A stretch of 64,000 nt of DNA, taken from Sulfurovum sp. UBA12169. GTDB taxonomy: Bacteria; Campylobacterota; Campylobacteria; Campylobacterales; Sulfurovaceae. Made by a program: the position numbers and the translations under genes. Positions within the stretch are counted from its first letter, which is position 1. Each line of letters begins with the position of its first letter. The notes under the pieces are model-generated. The model saw only the letters and a list, made by a program, of their open reading frames with translations. It was not told where the DNA came from and did not search any database. The DNA lies in the NCBI GenBank assembly GCA_002742845.1, contig DLUH01000004.1, forward strand, positions 1-64,000, read 5' to 3'. This document shows positions 25,253 to 33,192 of this stretch, in pieces.

Positions 25253-26251
25253 GTGAAGAGGATCCGAATCTTTATCAATGGATTTGGACGGATCGGCAGA
25301 AGTGCTGCGAGGATTATATTGGATGATCCCGATTTGGAACTGGCAGGGATCAATGACCTTTACAGTTTTGAGCAAATGGCATATCTTTTAAAGTATGATT
25401 CTCTCTATTCGACGCTTCGTTGTGAGGTAAGGCTTCAAAATGATGAACTCCGCATAGGTCATCAGACCGTAAAACTTTTTTCTCAGTGCGATGCAGCAAA
25501 TATAGATGTCAAATCACTTGATATAGATATTGTTTTGCAGTGCAGCGGAATGTTTTTGACGCTAGAGTCCAATATGCCTTGGATTAAAAACGGGGCGAAA
25601 AAAGTGATTGTTTCTACACCCCCTTCCGATGAGATGCCAACCTATATTTTCGGAGTAAACCACAAAGAATATAAACAGGAAACGATTGTCTCAAATTCCA
25701 GTTGCTCTGCTAATGCCATCGTTCCCATATTTAAAATCATTGATAAGCATTTTGGTATCCGCTCAGCGATGATGAGTATGTACCATAGCTATACATTTTA
25801 TCAAAATCTGCTAGACAACAAGCATTATTCGACTGAGATAAGAAGAACGCGTAGCGCTACACAAAACATCATTCCTCTTGCAAGCAGTGCCGCCAAAGCA
25901 ACAGAATATTTTTTCCCCCATCTTAGAGATCAATTTCATGCTGTGAGCATTAGGGTGCCTATTCCTGCGGTTACGCTTTATGATTTAAGCATAAACCTTA
26001 ATCACACAAGCACCAAACAGGAGATCAACAGACAGCTTATAGAAGAAATAGAGTTTTCTTATGAAAACATCTTAGATGCAACGAACACCCCGGAAGTGTC
26101 AAGTGATTATGTGAAAAATCCTTATAGTGCAACAATAAATCTTCCTTTCACCATGCTTACGGAAGGAAATTTGCTTAGGATTTCTGCATGGCAGGACAAT
26201 GAGTATGGATATGCCAGAAGATTGGTGGATATGGCAAAAGCTCTATCATAA
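25253..26251 (+). CDS. Divergent glyceraldehyde-3-phosphate dehydrogenase
   Basis: A 332-residue GAPDH-family protein starting at GTG. The Rossmann motif FINGFGRIGRSAARI opens the protein; the active-site Cys is Cys151 in SNSSCSAN, where typical enzymes have SNASCTTN; the catalytic His follows in HSYTFYQN; and the C-terminal motif is WQDNEYGYARR instead of WYDNEWGY. The residues needed for catalysis are present, so it may be an active second GAPDH or an erythrose-4-phosphate dehydrogenase relative. It stands alone between a cytochrome and the nrdD operon. Confidence 0.78.
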   Translation: MKRIRIFINGFGRIGRSAARIILDDPDLELAGINDLYSFEQMAYLLKYDSLYSTLRCEVRLQNDELRIGHQTVKLFSQCDAANIDVKSLDIDIVLQCSGMFLTLESNMPWIKNGAKKVIVSTPPSDEMPTYIFGVNHKEYKQETIVSNSSCSANAIVPIFKIIDKHFGIRSAMMSMYHSYTFYQNLLDNKHYSTEIRRTRSATQNIIPLASSAAKATEYFFPHLRDQFHAVSIRVPIPAVTLYDLSINLNHTSTKQEINRQLIEEIEFSYENILDATNTPEVSSDYVKNPYSATINLPFTMLTEGNLLRISAWQDNEYGYARRLVDMAKALS

Positions 26252-26325
26252 CTCTAGGCTAAACAATTGATCTGCCTCAAAAAGTTTAAAAGCTTAAAAA
26301 TTTAAACGAGCGACCTTCATTTACT

Positions 26326-26339
26326 TTGACATAAATCAA
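26326..26339 (+). promoter_or_regulatory. FNR-type box of the nrdD operon
   Basis: TTGAC-ATAA-ATCAA. A perfect TATAAT at 26362-26367 (another overlaps at 26357) gives a predicted start 41.5 bases from the box centre, a textbook class II activator arrangement. Confidence 0.75.
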
Positions 26340-26391
26340 ACTAAAGTTTTTTTAAATATAATATAATTAATTAATACGGGGGCAAAAATAT

Positions 26392-28488
26392 ATGGTAAAT
26401 GTTATAGTAAAAAGAGACGGAAGCACACAAAAGTTTGTTCCTTTCAAGATTGAAGATGTTATCAAAAAAGCATTTCAAAGTGAAGTAAAGGAATATGATA
26501 AAAACGTTTTTACTGATGTAATAGATAGCATAAGAGAGAGAGAGAAGATTAGTGTCGAAGAAGTGCAAGACATTATAGAAAAAGCACTTCACGAGCGAGG
26601 CCATTTTGAGGTAATGAAATCTTTCATGCTCTATCGCCATATGCACAAAATCCAAAGAGAGCATGTTTTAGGGTTAAGCGAAGATACTACCTATATCAAT
26701 TCTACACAAACCATCAAGGAGTATATTGATAAGTCTGACTGGAGGATTAATGCCAATTCTAATACAGGATATTCTCACGCAGGACTTGTCAACAATACAG
26801 CAGGAAAGGTAATTGCCAATTTTTGGCTGGATAAAATTTATTCCAAAGAAGAAGGATATGCCCATAGAGACGGAGACTATCACATTCATGATTTGGATTG
26901 TTTAAGCGGCTATTGTGCAGGGTGGAGCCTAAGAGTACTTTTGGATGAAGGATTTAACGGTGTACGAGGAAGAGTGGAGAGCAAAGCACCTTCCCACTTT
27001 AGAGAAGCATTGGGTCAGATGGCAAACTTTTTAGGAATTTTGCAAAGTGAATGGGCAGGTGCACAAGCCTTTAGTTCTTTTGATACATATCTAGCACCGT
27101 ATGTATTTAAAGATAAGCTTTCTTATGATGAGATTAAAAAAGCAATTATCAGTTTTGTATATAATTTAAATGTTCCTGCTAGATGGGGACAAAGTCCATT
27201 TACCAATATTACTATTGACTGGACAGTACCATCTGATTTAAAAGATCAAATACCTACAAAAAATCAGATACATCTCTTTAGGGGATTACAAGATGAAGAG
27301 CTATTTGAAGAAGCAAAGACAAGAGGTGTTAACTCTTTGGAAAGCATGACATATAAGCATTTTCAAAAAGAGATGAATCTTATCAATAAGGCATACTATG
27401 AGGTCATGACCGAAGGAGATAAGACAGGACAGCCATTTACATTCCCGATTCCTACGGTCAATATCACAGAAGATTTTGACTGGTACGGAGAAAATACAGA
27501 TATTCTTTTTGAAAATACGGCAAAGATCGGATCCTCTTATTTTCAAAACTTTATCGGCAGCCAATATGTTAGAGATAAAGACGGCAAACTGGTGCCTAAC
27601 GAAGAAGCGTATAAGCCAGGACATGTGCGCAGTATGTGTTGCCGTTTACAGTTGGATTTAAGAGAGCTTTTAAAAAGAGGCGGCGGTTTATTTGGAAGTG
27701 CTGAAATGACAGGAAGTATCGGTGTCGTGACTATCAATATGGCGCGCTTAGGCTATCTCTACGCGCAGGAAGAAGAAAAACTTTATGCAAGACTTGCGGA
27801 GTTAATGGAGTATGCCTATTCAACGCTGGAAAAAAAGAGAATATTTGTACAAGAGATGTATGACAGAGGACTTTATCCGTATACGGCGAGATACCTTCCG
27901 GGGTTTAACAATCATTTTTCGACGATAGGTGTAAATGGTATCAATGAGATGATCAGGAATTTTACAAAAGACAAGCATGATATTACCGATGTCTACGGCA
28001 AAAATATGGCAATGCGCCTATTGGATTTTATGCGAGAGAAGCTTAAAGAATTCCAAGAAAGGTCAGGAAATCTCTATAACCTTGAAGCTACGCCTGCCGA
28101 AGGAACTACATATCGTTTTGCAAAAGAAGATATTAAACGATATCCAGATATTATCCAAGCAGGAACACACGAAAATAATTATTATACCAACTCCTCTCAG
28201 ATCCCTGTATTTTATACGGATGATCCTTTTGAGGCATTATCGTTGCAAGATGAACTTCAATGCAAATATACCGGGGGAACAGTATTGCATTTGTATATGA
28301 GAGAAAAGATCAGTTCTGCTGAAGCCGCCAGAAAATTGGTAAAAAATGTTATTACCAATTTCAAACTCCCTTATATCACAGTAACCCCTACGTTTTCTGT
28401 TTGTGAAAAACATGGCTATTTGTCAGGAGAGCATGAATATTGTCCTAAATGTGATGAAGAGATTTTACAAGAGGTGCATGGAGGATAA
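26392..28488 (+). CDS. nrdD: Anaerobic ribonucleotide reductase NrdD, body without glycyl-radical domain
   Basis: A 698-residue class III ribonucleotide reductase that makes dNTPs without oxygen. Residues about 5-95 are an ATP-cone (VIVKRDGSTQKF), followed by the ten-stranded catalytic barrel (for example GVRGRVESKAPSHFREAL and RWGQSPFTN). The C-terminus has the zinc-site region VCEKHGYL...EYCPKC but stops ten residues later. The RVxGY glycyl-radical motif that should follow is absent here and is encoded by a separate gene at 29319. An FNR box and TATAAT precede it, as expected for an anaerobic gene. Confidence 0.93.
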   Translation: MVNVIVKRDGSTQKFVPFKIEDVIKKAFQSEVKEYDKNVFTDVIDSIREREKISVEEVQDIIEKALHERGHFEVMKSFMLYRHMHKIQREHVLGLSEDTTYINSTQTIKEYIDKSDWRINANSNTGYSHAGLVNNTAGKVIANFWLDKIYSKEEGYAHRDGDYHIHDLDCLSGYCAGWSLRVLLDEGFNGVRGRVESKAPSHFREALGQMANFLGILQSEWAGAQAFSSFDTYLAPYVFKDKLSYDEIKKAIISFVYNLNVPARWGQSPFTNITIDWTVPSDLKDQIPTKNQIHLFRGLQDEELFEEAKTRGVNSLESMTYKHFQKEMNLINKAYYEVMTEGDKTGQPFTFPIPTVNITEDFDWYGENTDILFENTAKIGSSYFQNFIGSQYVRDKDGKLVPNEEAYKPGHVRSMCCRLQLDLRELLKRGGGLFGSAEMTGSIGVVTINMARLGYLYAQEEEKLYARLAELMEYAYSTLEKKRIFVQEMYDRGLYPYTARYLPGFNNHFSTIGVNGINEMIRNFTKDKHDITDVYGKNMAMRLLDFMREKLKEFQERSGNLYNLEATPAEGTTYRFAKEDIKRYPDIIQAGTHENNYYTNSSQIPVFYTDDPFEALSLQDELQCKYTGGTVLHLYMREKISSAEAARKLVKNVITNFKLPYITVTPTFSVCEKHGYLSGEHEYCPKCDEEILQEVHGG

Positions 28489-28799
28489 AAGCCGGAGAAG
28501 GGAGATGCGCTGTTGTATTGACTTCTCAGGCAATAGGGTGGTGACTGCCTGTGATTATCAAGGGAGGGGAGAGAAAGAGCCTATCGGTTCAGTATCTTTA
28601 AAAGAAAAAAGAGAGTGTACAAATCATAAGCAAAGAAAATCATAAAAATTATGTAATTTCTGAGAGAATAGTGGGCATTATTTATGATAAAATAAGAAAA
28701 GATATTTTGGTAATTTGCGGTATCCATATCAGCAATGCCTCCAAAGAAGAAATTGATATTTTAGTTAATAATGCACAAAATGTGTTGATATCTTTTTAA
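28478..28799 (+). pseudogene. Small gene interrupted by an apparent frameshift (LpdD-like chaperone family?)
   Basis: Frame one starts at ATG 28478, overlapping nrdD, and ends at 28645 (55 residues, with FSGNRVVTACDYQG and EPIGSVSLKE). A second frame, +1 relative to it, runs to 28799 and ends GIHISNASKEEIDILVNNAQ. Its only usual start is GTG at 28671. Together they resemble one protein of about 110 residues of the prenylated-flavin chaperone (LpdD-like) type, where PHIGavs and GIHIDNaskEEI motifs occur in this order; that match is from memory. An A-run at about 28608-28613 is a likely slip point. It could be a pseudogene, a sequencing error, or two small genes. Confidence 0.4.
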
Positions 28800-28808
28800 G
28801 GGAAACAA

Positions 28809-29291
28809 ATGATTGAGGTTAAAGACTTTAAAACACACGGATACAATGTAACAAATGAACAGGCTGGAATGCTTAATGAGCATTACCACAATCCTAAAAA
28901 TCGTTGGGCTTTACAAGAGTATAATGCCAGAGGCATAGGAAGAAACCCCAGTAATTATGGGCAGTTTGATCTGTTTTTGTTGATTGATGACCAAGGGAGT
29001 ATTGAAAATGTGGGTTATGAATTTAACGGGTGCCCGACTATTTCATTTGTAGCTTCAATCTATACAGAAGAGATGAAGGGCACTTCATTGGAAGAAGCAC
29101 TCAAGACTGCACAGGTTTCTTTGGAAGAGATGGCTGCACAAGATAATTGTGAAGAGTGTACGCAAATGATATTGTTGGCATTTTTGGGAGCATATGAAAA
29201 TTATCAGAATAGAAAAAACAATATAGACGAAGAGTATGGTTTAAAAATGATAGAGAATAATCCTTCATTTGCAAATCAAACATGCGGCTAA
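28809..29291 (+). CDS. NifU/IscU-N-like iron-sulfur scaffold protein in the nrd operon
   Basis: A 160-residue protein similar to the IscU/NifU N-terminal scaffold: HYHNPKNRWAL at the start, FNGCPTISFVASIYTEEMKG (second conserved Cys, Cys75) and NCEECTQMILLAFLGAYENY (third Cys, Cys114 or Cys117). The first ligand, Cys of the CGD motif in IscU, is replaced: NYGQFD has Tyr50. It may build or carry a cluster for NrdG, or be a specialised chaperone. It lies between the two parts of NrdD and AAGGGAAAC precedes its ATG. Family assignment is fairly safe; the role is inferred from the operon. Confidence 0.65.
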   Translation: MIEVKDFKTHGYNVTNEQAGMLNEHYHNPKNRWALQEYNARGIGRNPSNYGQFDLFLLIDDQGSIENVGYEFNGCPTISFVASIYTEEMKGTSLEEALKTAQVSLEEMAAQDNCEECTQMILLAFLGAYENYQNRKNNIDEEYGLKMIENNPSFANQTCG

Positions 29292-29318
29292 AAATCAATC
29301 AATTTAAAAGGGGATAAA

Positions 29319-29492
29319 ATGAATAACGATAAAATCTTAGAGACAAACAAGAAAAAAAGAACAAAATGTATTGTGTATACTAGAGTAATGGGCTACCATA
29401 GACCCGTAGAGAGTTTCAATATCGGCAAAAAAGGCGAACACCAAGAGAGAAAATTCTTTACCGAAAAAACAGCACAATGTGATGTCGCATAA
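29319..29492 (+). CDS. Free-standing glycyl-radical domain of NrdD (57 residues)
   Basis: This short gene encodes the piece missing from the upstream NrdD. Residues 14-50 read RTKCIVYTRVMGYHRPV followed by SFNIGKKGEHQERKFF, matching the C-terminal end of class III reductases, where RVxGY carries the radical Gly (Gly25 here) and FNxGKxxE...R follows. AAAAGGGGATAA lies before the ATG at 29319, and the stop overlaps the nrdG start, so translation is coupled to its activase. It is comparable in concept to the small glycyl-radical protein GrcA, which replaces a damaged PFL domain. It must dock into the NrdD barrel to work. Confidence 0.85.
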   Translation: MNNDKILETNKKKRTKCIVYTRVMGYHRPVESFNIGKKGEHQERKFFTEKTAQCDVA

Positions 29493-30156
29493 ACCGCTTT
29501 ACGATATAACCCCCTTTACTGCCTTGGACTATCCAGATCATTTGGCGGCCATTTTCTGGTTTGCCAAATGCCAAATGCAATGTGTCTATTGCTATAATAG
29601 AGATATTGTATTTGGTGATGGAAAAATTTCTCAAGAAGAAGCGTTGTCGTTTTTAAATAATAGACAAGGACTTCTTGAAGGAGTAGTTTTATCCGGCGGA
29701 GAAGCCACTCTCTATGGAGAGTTGGTAGAGTTTTGCAAACAAATAAAACAGTTAAATTTCAAAATAAAATTAGATACAAACGGTTTGAATCCTAAAATGG
29801 TTTCTGCTCTGGTAGAAAATGATTTGGTTGATTATATTGCATTGGATTATAAAGCGCCCAAGCAAAAATTCGAGGCGATTACCAAAAATAAGCATTTCGA
29901 TAGTTTTTCTGCAACTTTGGATTATCTTATAAGCAAGTCATTTCCCTTTGAAGTCAGAACAACGGTTCATAGCGATTTGCTTCAGCCGGAAGATATCAAT
30001 CAGATTACCGATGATTTATGCAAACGAGGTTATGAAAATAGCTATTATCTCCAAAAATTTGTTTATACTCCGGGCACAATCGGAGAAGTAGAAGAGCAAA
30101 AAAATGCATTTGATACATCAAAGCTCTCTGCTGATTTGAAAGTTATTTGGAGATAG
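29482..30156 (+). CDS. nrdG: Anaerobic ribonucleotide reductase activating protein NrdG (radical SAM)
   Basis: A 224-residue radical SAM enzyme with CQMQCVYCYN, the Cx3Cx2C ligands for its 4Fe-4S cluster, the SGGEATLYGE motif and LDTNG further along. It would generate the glycyl radical on the small NrdD subunit encoded immediately upstream, with which it overlaps by 11 bases. It is longer than E. coli NrdG (154 residues) and closer in size to PflA-like activases. ATG 29482 is preceded by an in-frame GTG at 29479. Its 3' end overlaps a convergent cytochrome gene by 14 bases. Confidence 0.88.
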   Translation: MSHKPLYDITPFTALDYPDHLAAIFWFAKCQMQCVYCYNRDIVFGDGKISQEEALSFLNNRQGLLEGVVLSGGEATLYGELVEFCKQIKQLNFKIKLDTNGLNPKMVSALVENDLVDYIALDYKAPKQKFEAITKNKHFDSFSATLDYLISKSFPFEVRTTVHSDLLQPEDINQITDDLCKRGYENSYYLQKFVYTPGTIGEVEEQKNAFDTSKLSADLKVIWR

Positions 30157-30493
30157 TAGATTTCTTCTTTATCATCCATTTTTTGAAAGGCTGCAGCGAA
30201 CTGATATAGTCAGCCACATTTTTGAACTCTTGATCTGTTAATGGCAATGTCGGCATAGCATTGGCGCTATATCCAAATTCTTCATAATAAGAAGACGGAT
30301 CTTTGCTGTATTTTTCTATCTCTTCTTTGTGCCTAGTGTATGAAACCATATTAAAATCCGGCCCTAGTGCCGACCCGCCGTTTACAGTATGGCATATTGC
30401 ACAGTTTTCAGTATATACTTTTTTCCCAGCTTCAACATCGGCAAATAAAAAACTGTTGATCACGAACAGCCAGAATATTTTTAAGTGATTCAC
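30143..30493 (-). CDS. Small periplasmic monoheme cytochrome c
   Basis: A 116-residue class I cytochrome c with signal peptide, the heme motif CAICHTVNGG, and a distal Met probably in NAMPTLPLTDQE. The C-terminus is Lys-rich. I chose GTG at 30493 because AAAGGATATAGAC lies just before it; an ATG 24 bases upstream lacks a binding site. It could feed electrons to NirS or NorC. A Fur-like box is found about 70 bases upstream. The gene overlaps nrdG at the 3' ends. Confidence 0.75.
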   Translation of the reverse strand: MNHLKIFWLFVINSFLFADVEAGKKVYTENCAICHTVNGGSALGPDFNMVSYTRHKEEIEKYSKDPSSYYEEFGYSANAMPTLPLTDQEFKNVADYISSLQPFKKWMIKKKSTISK

Positions 30494-30563
30494 GTCTATA
30501 TCCTTTTTTTGAAACATATTAAAGATTATATACCAAATAGGATAAAATTAATCTTAATTAAAA

Positions 30564-30578
30564 TGATAATGATTATTG
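30564..30578. promoter_or_regulatory. Fur-box-like palindrome
   Basis: TGATAATGATTATTG matches the 7-1-7 Fur consensus TGATAATNATTATCA at 13 of 15 positions (N counted as a match). It lies between the cytochrome gene (30493) and the end of the TrpD2-like gene, so it could give the cytochrome iron-responsive control. Confidence 0.4.
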
Positions 30579-30588
30579 ATTTGTTGTC

Positions 30589-31506
30589 TCACTGTAATAA
30601 TGCCGGAGAATTTTCTTTCAAGCTTACAAAACCGTCCTCTATTGTCTTGACTTTTCCATGCAAAAAGAGGATGACCGCTGCATTGAGTCGGGCGAGTTTC
30701 CATAGCTCTTCACTCGGATTGGTTGTTAGCTCAACAGAAGTTTCAAGCGTGATGGGGCGTGTAGATTTTTTATACTCAATGCCGAAATCTTTAGGGTCAA
30801 CTTTTATTTCTTTAACAACACCGTTTTTAACAATAAAAATAGAACATTTTGAAAAGATTTCCGGTGTGCCTTCGTTGCCCTTGATGATAACAAGCGTTTT
30901 GTATCTGTTTTTAAAAAGCTGAATGTATTTATCGATAAAAGGTTTATGGAACGCACCGATGATGGCCACATCGCTTTGTGAAATATTCAACAATTTTTCC
31001 AAAGTATTGAACGGGGTTCGTATTCCCAATGTCATTCGAATTTTGGTCAGGCTATGAAGTTCTTTGAAGTATTTCGACCGGTCAAAATAATGAATATTGT
31101 CAGCAAGAGGCACATGCGCGCATATTTCTTTAAGTGTTATGCCTCCTTTTGCCGGTTGCAAATCATCCCCATGCAAGGAGAGCTGAATCCCAAAAGGCTC
31201 AAGATAGCGGGCAGTCAACGGAAAAAGATAAGGATTGTCGGCTTTTCCGTCATATGGATATCCGAATTCAATAGAATCAGGTACAGCATAAGGAATGACG
31301 AATTCGTCAAAAACCTCTATGCTTCCTTCAAGCTCCTCAAGACTTTCCCCTTTGACGCGCCATCCTAAAAGAAAAGCGCTTATTTGTTCGGGCGCCGCAC
31401 TTTGCGTTAAAATCTTTCTTAGTGCGTCTTTTATTTCTTCCTTAGTTAAATTTCTATTGAGTTTTTCACCGGTTCCTACCGCTTTGATATAAGATAAAAA
31501 GTTCAT
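30589..31506 (-). CDS. TrpD2/YbiB-like protein (anthranilate phosphoribosyltransferase family)
   Basis: A 305-residue relative of TrpD. The N-terminal helical Glycos_trans_3N-like region (NLTKEEIKDALRKILT...QISAFLLGWRVKGES) is clear, and the rest follows the phosphoribosyltransferase fold, but the GTGG phosphoribosyl-pyrophosphate motif of true TrpD is not evident (HGDDLQPAKGG is in its region). E. coli YbiB/TrpD2 of this type binds DNA rather than making tryptophan. A perfect FNR box and a TAAAAT -10 precede it, so it is an anaerobically controlled, non-tryptophan protein. Its job is unknown. Confidence 0.65.
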   Translation of the reverse strand: MNFLSYIKAVGTGEKLNRNLTKEEIKDALRKILTQSAAPEQISAFLLGWRVKGESLEELEGSIEVFDEFVIPYAVPDSIEFGYPYDGKADNPYLFPLTARYLEPFGIQLSLHGDDLQPAKGGITLKEICAHVPLADNIHYFDRSKYFKELHSLTKIRMTLGIRTPFNTLEKLLNISQSDVAIIGAFHKPFIDKYIQLFKNRYKTLVIIKGNEGTPEIFSKCSIFIVKNGVVKEIKVDPKDFGIEYKKSTRPITLETSVELTTNPSEELWKLARLNAAVILFLHGKVKTIEDGFVSLKENSPALLQ

Positions 31507-31557
31507 TTTGACCCGCTTGATTTTTTAAAATTTTATCAAAAAGCCTCCCACTCTTTG

Positions 31558-31571
31558 TTGATTTGTATCAA
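31558..31571 (-). promoter_or_regulatory. FNR-type box of the TrpD2-like gene
   Basis: TTGAT-TTGT-ATCAA. On the minus strand TAAAAT (31530-31535) is at class II spacing. No comparable -10 is found on the plus strand, so the site most likely controls the TrpD2-like gene and not the cytochrome at 31745. Confidence 0.65.
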
Positions 31572-31744
31572 TAGCTACAAATGCCGTAACTAAGGGAGAG
31601 GTTTTTACGATTTTGTAAGAAAAGCGGTACATTTTGCAGAAGAAAAACAAAATGATTTAAAGATTTTCTTGGGCTTGTTTTAAATCAAGTTTTAAGGATA
31701 GAAAAATTGTTATAATCTGCCAAGATAAAAAAGAAGGGATCGCA

Positions 31745-32065
31745 ATGGCATTAAAGTTTTTGGTGGTGTTTTTATCGGTATTGTGTGCGGGCAGTACACT
31801 TTATGCAGAAGAAGGGAAGAGAGTTTTTGAGACATATTGCTGGGGATGCCACCATCAAACGGCAGTAGCCTTCGGCCCTTCTTTTGCGCAAATAGCCTCC
31901 AAAAGAAGTGCTGAAGAGATTCGCGGAATGATCGTTGATCCTGCATCAGTCTCCAAAGCTTTCGGATATAAACGCAATGCGATGCCTGCATTTAAACTCA
32001 CAGAAGAAGAGCTTCAAGCAATTACCGACTATATTCTTTCTTATAAACCAAAGGAAGAAAAATAA
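31745..32065 (+). CDS. Small cytochrome c, NirC-like
   Basis: A 106-residue exported cytochrome c with signal peptide (about 1-21), heme motif CWGCHHQTAV and a probable distal Met in NAMPAFKLTEEE. It heads the heme d1 operon and is separated from nirJ by a one-base overlap, as nirC-type cytochromes often are in nir clusters, where they can donate electrons during heme d1 maturation or to NirS. GAAGGGAT precedes the ATG. It resembles the cytochrome at 30143 (shared spacing from the CxxCH to NAMP). Confidence 0.75.
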   Translation: MALKFLVVFLSVLCAGSTLYAEEGKRVFETYCWGCHHQTAVAFGPSFAQIASKRSAEEIRGMIVDPASVSKAFGYKRNAMPAFKLTEEELQAITDYILSYKPKEEK

Positions 32066-33192
32066 TGTTTAGGCTTTCGAATCTTTTAAAAAGCGTTGTG
32101 GAGGGGAAGCCTTCGCGGGCGCTGGATGGAAGCATCGCGATATGGAATTTTACTAATCGCTGCAATTTAAGCTGCTTGCACTGCTATTCAAAAGCAGGTC
32201 TTGATGCAATAGATACGCTTACGACCTTGGATATTATGGATACTTTGCCGAAACTCAAAGCCAACGGCATAAAGTTTTTGATTTTTTCCGGAGGGGAACC
32301 TCTGACGAGAAGGGATTTGTTTGAAATTGCTGAACGCTGCAAAGAATTAGGAATTGTTACCTACCTTTCTACCAACGGACTTTATGTTAAACAGAGCAAT
32401 GCCCAAAAGATACTTGATGCGTTTAATTATATAGGTATCAGTATCGACGGAAGTCCCGAAGTGCATGACAAATTCCGGGGGCTTAAGGGTTCTTTTGCAG
32501 AGTCGATGAAGGCCGTCGATCTGCTGAACAGTTTTGGCAAAACAAAAGTAGGCATCCGTTTTACGGTCACTAAAGATACCTATGATGATTTGGCATTTAT
32601 CTTTGACCTTGCAGAGCAGCACAATATACCCAAAGTGTATATTTCTCATCTTGTCTATAGCGGAAGGGGATTGGATAACCTTGCAATGGACCTAAGCAAA
32701 GAACAGCGTATTGCAGCGGTGAATTACATTCTTGATAAGGCTTTTGAATATTATGAAACCAATAGAGATATCGAGATCGTAACCGGCAATATGGAAATGG
32801 ATGCTATTTTGTTTTATGACAGATTTGTTGAGAAGTATCCGGACTATGCAGACGAAATGAAGTGCAGGCTTTTGGCATGGGGCGGAAACAGTGCGGGACA
32901 AAAGCTATTGAATATAGACAGCGAAGGATTTGTGAAGCCCGATCCTTTTTTCCCGGTTAAGATCGGCAATATTTTGCAGCAGGATTTTTCAGACATTTGG
33001 ACCAACCATCCTGTACCGTTGTTGCAAAAACTAAGAGAGCATCCCAGAAAGCTTTCGGGCAAATGTGCATCTTGCTGCTATTTGGATATTTGCAACGGCG
33101 GCTCACGAAGCAGAGCGTATGCAATCTATGGAGATATGTGGGCAGAAGATCCTTCTTGTTATTTAAGTGAAGAAAAAATCAAAGGAAATTAA
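32065..33192 (+). CDS. nirJ: Heme d1 biosynthesis radical SAM protein NirJ
   Basis: A 375-residue radical SAM enzyme. The N-terminal cluster motif is NRCNLSCLHC (Cys33, Cys37, Cys40), SGGEPL follows, and the C-terminal SPASM-like region has CASCCYLDICNGGSRSRA for a second cluster. NirJ removes propionate side chains from the decarboxylated siroheme on the way to heme d1. Its neighbours NirF and CobA confirm the pathway. It is one base out of phase with the preceding cytochrome gene and directly abuts nirF. Confidence 0.9.
   Translation: MFRLSNLLKSVVEGKPSRALDGSIAIWNFTNRCNLSCLHCYSKAGLDAIDTLTTLDIMDTLPKLKANGIKFLIFSGGEPLTRRDLFEIAERCKELGIVTYLSTNGLYVKQSNAQKILDAFNYIGISIDGSPEVHDKFRGLKGSFAESMKAVDLLNSFGKTKVGIRFTVTKDTYDDLAFIFDLAEQHNIPKVYISHLVYSGRGLDNLAMDLSKEQRIAAVNYILDKAFEYYETNRDIEIVTGNMEMDAILFYDRFVEKYPDYADEMKCRLLAWGGNSAGQKLLNIDSEGFVKPDPFFPVKIGNILQQDFSDIWTNHPVPLLQKLREHPRKLSGKCASCCYLDICNGGSRSRAYAIYGDMWAEDPSCYLSEEKIKGN

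Noticed and set aside
28403-28645. 80-residue frame beginning inside the nrdD end
   Set aside because: Its first 25 codons are nrdD in another phase; only the part from ATG 28478 is treated as a possible gene.
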